Below are positions 58,725 through 64,000 of a DNA stretch of 64,000 nucleotides, one piece after another (position 1 is the first letter of the stretch; every line of letters begins with the position of its first letter). The translations under genes were made by a program, and so were the position numbers. The notes beneath the pieces were generated by a model. The model was not told the DNA's origin, ran no database searches, and worked only from the letters and a program-made list of their open reading frames with translations. This DNA comes from Avena insularis (taxonomy: Eukaryota; Streptophyta; Magnoliopsida; Poales; Poaceae), in NCBI GenBank assembly GCA_023614405.1, contig CM042692.1, positions 117,731,503 through 117,795,502 of the forward strand. Direction: 5' to 3'.

Positions 58725-61700
58725 AGCACAGTTTCTCGATCATAGACAAGTATAACTAAAGTACCGTCTTTAAATTGACTAAATATCTAACTAGTAAATA
58801 GTGCAATATTCATGGTATGAGTAATAAAACCGCCAACGGTTGGGTTGTTTGTCCGCTTTCTCGTTGGTAAGCGAGAAGGAGGATGGATCTATTACTTTAT
58901 ACTGTTATAACTGTTGTTTCTAATTAACGGACATCCAACCATCTTTGGTTAGGCGGATGGTTAGCGTGTATCTTTAGGCTTGTTAGTTATTATCTTTTGC
59001 TGCAATTGCGTCACCCCAGGTTTATGTCCCCTTTAGAGGCATAAAGACTTGCGAAGTACCCCAAGGGTCTCACACGATAAATTGTTTGATTCAGATGAAC
59101 AGGTGTATTCGCAAGATGGATACTGGGTGGAGGAGACAGATGATGTTGGCAACGATCACTCGGTGTAGAGATTCCGGGGATGGGGATCCGTGAGATCTAT
59201 GGGCGGGATGTGCTTACTTATGTGGCATCTTATGCCGTTTTGCTTTATCCGCATTTCTGATCTTGTTTCCCGCTTCCGCTTGATACTCTGATGTTTGATG
59301 TATGAGGAGCTATCCTACACTATTATCTCTATCTAGGATATTTTGGATCTTGCCGTATGGCGTTGCAATATTTCTATTTCTTTTAGATGGTATGGCTCTG
59401 AGAACTATTGTAAGGTAGCTTGCATACATACTCACTTCTGTATGTATTTGATCTCTTCGCCTATTGCCTACGTCGCTCGCTCTTGTCCCGATGTTCTGGA
59501 AGTGGTTAGGACGGCCGACGGGTCTACACGTGGGTGGTCCCTGGGCCCCCGCTGTACAATTTTAACCACTTTTGGTTCATCCAGGCTTGAACTTAGAGCG
59601 TAGGGTCCAAGGTTGTTACAAGAAGACTGGTACAGTGCGCGAGGGACTCCACGCCCGCCACGTGCAGGCAGCAGCAGCGATGCGGCCGCAACCTCCTAGG
59701 AGTGCGCCCTTTTCTAGCCTTTTTGTATTTTTGAATTTTTTGTGCATAAAATGACTCAATTAGCTAGCTAAAACCCAGTCGCTGACTCTCTGTTCACCAG
59801 CCACTGGAGGGTAAAACTGAATATATTTTACATGATAGTGTTAGTTTTGAGGGCAAAACTGAGTACAACCAAACTGCCAGTGTTACACTCGTGGGCAAAA
59901 CTGAGTACAACTAAGTCTCTAGGGTTAGATGTAGCATCCCAATTGTATAACAATTGCAATGCTACTAGCCTAGTCTATATATAATGGCTACTTCCTACAT
60001 ATAATTGTTGCATCATAATTATATCATGCTCATGTCATCATGCCTCCTTGCATTTGAGCATCATATAAAACCCTTTTGATTTGGTTCTTCTCTCATATGC
60101 ATTATTAATTGTATTTGCCTTTTGATATTGTATTTGGCTCTTGATATATTGTTTAAATGCCCAAGTTGAGTTGGGGGCATATCTTTTATTTAACTCCACC
60201 ACCTTTCTTGTCATCACCCCATCATTCCACCATTCCACCATATATGAGCATTGCAATTTATTTGGTTTTATCTCTAGCTCATGTGGGTTGGGATGGATCC
60301 AACTCTATCTCCACATGCTCTCATATATGCACCATATTGTTTCCACATTATTGGTTTATGAGAGCCACATGGCCACCTTTGCAAGCCTTGTGAGTGGAAC
60401 CTTTTCCTAGCTTCCATATGGGTTGTTTTGGGGTTATTATCATGTTGGGATATTTTTGGGCTTACTAAATACCTAGTGGCACATACACACTAGCAAGTCC
60501 CATTTCTACTCAAATATGGTCATCTCCATCTACTCCACATGGGGCATCCTTTTAATTCTTTTTGCTTGGCTTATTCCAATTTTGGGAATGCATAATAATA
60601 ATGCCATGTATTATTACTGTTCTCACAAGAATACACATGGCATTAAATATTTTGCATGGGCCATGCAAGTACCACCACCTTCTAGTCTTTTGGGTTTTAC
60701 TTGAATTTGTGAGTGAATCATCAATCTCCCTCTCCACCATCCTTTGGCATCTAAACTTGGTTTTGTTAAGCATCATGGTATGCTTATATTCCATGTGTAG
60801 ATGTCTCTTTTCCTTCTTAACCAAAATCTTTTCTCTCTTACCCCACCTCCAAAACCTCAACACCCCATGCTTTGTCACCACCTTCCCTATCTCTTGTTTT
60901 TGTGTAGATGGGGTTTTGTTTGTTTGAGTTTTTCAAATACAATTGAAAACCCTATCTACCCCTCTAAACCCTAGCAAACCAAACCCTAAGCCCTAACCCG
61001 AGCCATACTCCCTCTCTCCCTCTACCCCAACCCTAAACAAACCCTACCCGAGGCTTCCCCAACCTAGCTCGAGCCCCTCCCCTCTTCCTCTCTTTCTTGC
61101 ACCACAAGATGGTCAAGCCAAAACCAGGACCGCCACGTTTCAGCCCATGCCCTCCCCTGGTCCCTCTCTTTCCATATCTCTAGCTAAAGCACAAGAAAAG
61201 GAGAGAGAGGATACCTAACCCGATCACCCTCCCCCTCACCTTTTTGCCAAGCTACCATCCTCTCACGTGCTCCTCCCTCCCACCTTCATCTTTGCCACCC
61301 ACCCCAGATCGAGAACCCTCTCTGTGCTCCTCTCCTCCTCCTCTTTTGGCCAACCACCAAGGCAAGACCACACCCCCCAAAACCCTAGACCGAGCTCTGT
61401 CTACCACCTCCCTCGTCGACTCGGTGAGTGGCAACACGCACGGCCACACCAGGACCTCCCTTTGTCTCCTCTACCTCACCTCACCGCCACGCCTGGAGTC
61501 CTCCAAACACTGGCACGCCATGGCCACTGGATCGGATGTCATGGACCTCTCGCCGATCCACTCCATCTCCAGCTCCAGCGACCACACAGACGAGTTCCTG
61601 GTGAGCATCTCGATCCCCTAGACATGCCCGTCCTCCTCCTAGCGGCCCAGATGCGCCGGACACTCCCGAGGAGCCACTCCGACAAGACGTCAAGAACGCC

Positions 61701-62765
61701 GATGGCCTTGTTGGCACTCAGATCGCCTTGTTCCTCACAGCCTCCTGCTGACGCACCTCCCTCCTAAAACCAAAGTCGAGTCCGATGTCCCTCTGTGTTT
61801 TTGTTTTAGGCTTAGCCATTCGCTAGATTCGCGCCACTGTCGCCGGAAGACGGCCAGGTCCGCGGCCGACAGAGCCAGATCCGTCTGCTGCGTCACACAA
61901 GCAGCACGCTTTGGCGCTTGACCCCTCCCTTTTTCCCCGCCTAAACCCAAGACCGCCCAAGCCCACCTGTCAGCCTCAGAGCGTTTTTACATGAAAACCC
62001 CTAGGAGAAACCGGCCGGCACAGACCAGTCCCCAAGATTACGTGCACAAGAAGTGACCCCAAGCACTGGACCCACTCACCAACCTCTCAAGGCTAGAGTA
62101 GCTCGCGGTGAGAAAAGCCCCAGCACGCATCGTGTCGCCCAGTCAGCAGGGGTCCCACCCGTCTGCGTCTGAGGATAGGTCTGAGTGAGTAAGAAAAGGA
62201 TTTTCTGTTATCTGTTTAATTTAAACCCTTTTTCAAATTAATTCAAATTCAAATTTGAATCTGTTTTAAAATAACTTTTCAAATATTATTCCAAATAATA
62301 CAAATAATATATGTTTTCAAATCAGAAAAATGTGAGGAATTCAAATATGCCCTTCAAAATATATTTTGAACATTTAAAATTTCAAGTTGTTTAAAATTAC
62401 AATAAAATGCCCTTTTACCTTAATTAATTAATAACTTTTGTTTTATAACTCCAAATTTAACAAATAATATGTCTAAAATGATTAGCTCGACGAGACCTTT
62501 CTGTTTATGCATTCCTTGTTATGTTTTGAAGCATGCATCATATAAATATAATGTATACAGCAACTAATATGAGGATAAAATGGGGCCAAAACTCAATAAA
62601 ATGATTTATTATTGTATTCCACACCTCACCCATGCCATGCTACTTTATTGCCATGCAAATTGTGCATCATTCATCATGACATGATTGTTTGCTTGTCGCA
62701 TTTAACTCATATGATTGTGCACTTTATTTATGTTGGCCCTTGTTTGTTTGGTCCTTCTCGAATAG

Positions 62766-62872
62766 ACGCTGAGCAGGGGATATATCAAGAGAACCAGGAG
62801 CACTACCCAGATCCATCCCTTGCTTCCACTGAGCTGCCAGGCAAGCACTACCACATGCTTGCATACATATAG
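62766..62872 (+). other. Short peptide frame inside E-type LTR, copy 3
   Basis: Encodes a peptide with IYQENQEHYPDPSLAS and ELPGKHYHMLAYI followed by TAG. Against copy 1 I count about six synonymous and three or four amino-acid-changing differences. Confidence 0.35.
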
Positions 62873-63619
62873 TACCTAATGCCACTATCTTATTCTTGCA
62901 TCTTTGAGTCGCCCTTGCATTAAATTGAATCCCAAGTATTGCATAGACTCTACTTTTAAACCCCACTGAAGCTTGTTCCTCCATCCCATGAGCCATTACT
63001 ACAGGAGTTGTTTGAGCCATGTGAGTCGTAGAACAGCATGTGTAGGGTATGTGAGTGTCTGATGGATAACGAGGTACCTATACAACTTAATCTGAGTAGT
63101 AATGGGATAACTAATGAAAGTGGCATCGGTGAGCCATATTTGTTATTTGGTTTTTTTCAGGCTCACTTGTGTCCCGTAGGACCCCGAGTACTTGATTCCT
63201 GTTCCTTGAATATTCGCGCTATCCACATCCGGGAGGCTTATGAACCCCCCTGAGCCAAAGCTTGATTCATTCTTATTTCTTGGGGCCACAAACTAGTTTG
63301 AGTTTTTATTTACTATTTTGTACTTATGCCATGCTTTACTGCTTTATTTAAGATTGTGCGAGGTCTCGCATAATCGCATGTTAGGTAAGCGGAGTGTTTT
63401 CGCGGTATCGACAAGCCCAGTCACATTTTCGGGTTCCCAGTCGTTTACAGCCATTGACGCAAACCTTGAGTCCGTCTCGGAGTCGGCCAACTTCGTCGCG
63501 GGTAGCTTAATGGGGTGGCCCCCGGAAATATTTCTGAATCCTGTGATCGCTTTGTCGTGACTGCCTCGTTGGGTTTTGATTTGGTTTTTCCGAGGTTGAT
63601 CGAGTGTGTGTTGCTATTT

Positions 63620-63678
63620 GTGCACCCCTGCAGGGTTAAACTTTCTGAAAGCCGTGTCCGCGGTTATGGACGACTTGG
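63620..63678 (+). other. Shared long-LTR sequence block, E-type copy 3
   Basis: CTGCAGGGTTAAACTTTCT then GTGTCCGCGGTTATGGA. Confidence 0.65.
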
Positions 63679-64000
63679 AGCACAGTTTCTCGATCATAGA
63701 CAAGCATAACTAAAGTACCGCTTTTAATCGGACTAAGGACCTGACTAGTAAATAGTGCAACACTCATGGAATGGATAATAAAACTGCCAACGGATGGGGG
63801 TTGTTCGTCCGCTTCCTCGTCGGTAAGAAGGGAGGAGGATGGATCTGTGGATATTACCATTATAACTGTTATAACTGTTGTTCTTAATTCACGGACATCC
63901 GTCTATCTCTGGTTAGGCGGATGGTTAGCGAGTATCTATAGAATTGTTAGGGTTTATCTTTTGCTGCAATTGCGTCACACCAGGTTGTGTCCCCTTTAGA

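Larger units (their letters stand above)
45598..59929 (+). mobile_element. Tekay/Del-like chromovirus E, inactive
   Basis: Plus-strand Gypsy element with LTRs of nearly 5 kb, gag with one CCHC knuckle, then protease, reverse transcriptase, RNase H, integrase and a C-terminal chromodomain. That order and the chromodomain define chromoviruses, whose integrase chromodomain guides insertion into chromatin. At least five frameshifts and two stops break the coding region. The 5' LTR is truncated and no PBS is seen after it, so the copy cannot be active. Confidence 0.88.
54946..59929 (+). repeat. 3' LTR of element E
   Basis: Starts TGTAGCATCCCATCTG after the purine-rich gtggggagagt. It matches the 5' LTR from 55675 to 59875. 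The last 54 bases before the next LTR (59876-59929) are not shared with the 5' LTR and include a repeat of gggcaaaactgagtacaac, so the exact 3' end is uncertain (59875-59929). It carries the shared block at 58666-58724 and tactcac at 59429. Confidence 0.85.
59930..64000 (+). repeat. Third E-type LTR, cut by the window end
   Basis: Starts TGTAGCATCCCAATTG at 59930, immediately after the 3' LTR of E, and follows copy 2 to its counterpart of about 59040 when the window ends. It is clearly more diverged from copies 1 and 2 than they are from each other, mainly between 60660 and 62200. It may be the 5' LTR or a solo LTR of another element of this family. GC-rich frames at 61244-61950 lie in the leader-like part and are not supported as genes. 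Confidence 0.75.

Noticed and set aside
61244..61767. Ser/Pro-rich 125 and 166 codon frames
   Set aside because: GC-rich leader-like part of the third E-type LTR; overlapping in two frames without conservation in copies 1 and 2.

Overview
This is nuclear intergenic DNA from a large-genome grass. The LTR types (Athila-like Gypsy LTRs opening TGATACGT, multi-kilobase chromovirus LTRs, CACTA elements with acagtaa/ttactgtt subterminal repeats) look like Triticeae (wheat, barley or relatives), but that placement is an inference from style and not from a database match. I see no intact host gene, tRNA, rRNA or CRISPR array. Nearly every base I can assign belongs to transposable elements nested in one another, and most coding sequence is broken.

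Layout. 1-1.54 kb: minus-strand Gypsy fragment (gag start, PBS, part of an LTR). 1.54-3.38 kb: internal 3' tail, one LTR (A) and PBS of an Athila-like Gypsy element. 3.385-22.567 kb: a CACTA element (F) lacking its 5' part. It keeps a six-exon En/Spm-type transposase gene (3385-5620) and a TAGTG terminus at 22567. Inserted in F are a Stowaway-like MITE, a Harbinger-like ORF1 fragment, a complete non-autonomous Gypsy element (C, 10112-17376, TSD actga) and a solo LTR (18048-21425). 22.568-25.316 kb: decayed Copia gag-pol relic. 25.317-29.95 kb: a second CACTA copy (G), inverted relative to F and without a transposase gene. 30.33-45.597 kb: a minus-strand, very long-LTR Gypsy element (D) with an initiator-Met-type PBS and a 2.2 kb internal region without recognisable gag-pol. 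Its right LTR is split by a complete Gypsy element (B, 38478-44584, TSD gcaac). 45.598-59.93 kb: a plus-strand chromovirus (E) with LTRs of almost 5 kb and a broken gag-protease-RT-RNase H-integrase-chromodomain region. 59.93-64.0 kb: a third LTR of the E type, running off the window.

Order of events. F and G are paralogous inverted copies, so G supplies the empty sites for both C and the solo LTR: those insertions into F came after F and G existed. B is younger than D. B and C share their 3' untranslated internal modules and LTR style, but only C keeps gag, so both would have depended on enzymes supplied in trans. I found no dedicated new gene system. The most unusual signals are the inverted CACTA pair with its internal dating evidence, sequence blocks shared by otherwise dissimilar long LTRs (D, E, solo), a short peptide frame inside the E LTRs that looks conserved between copies, and a D/E LTR chimeric junction.
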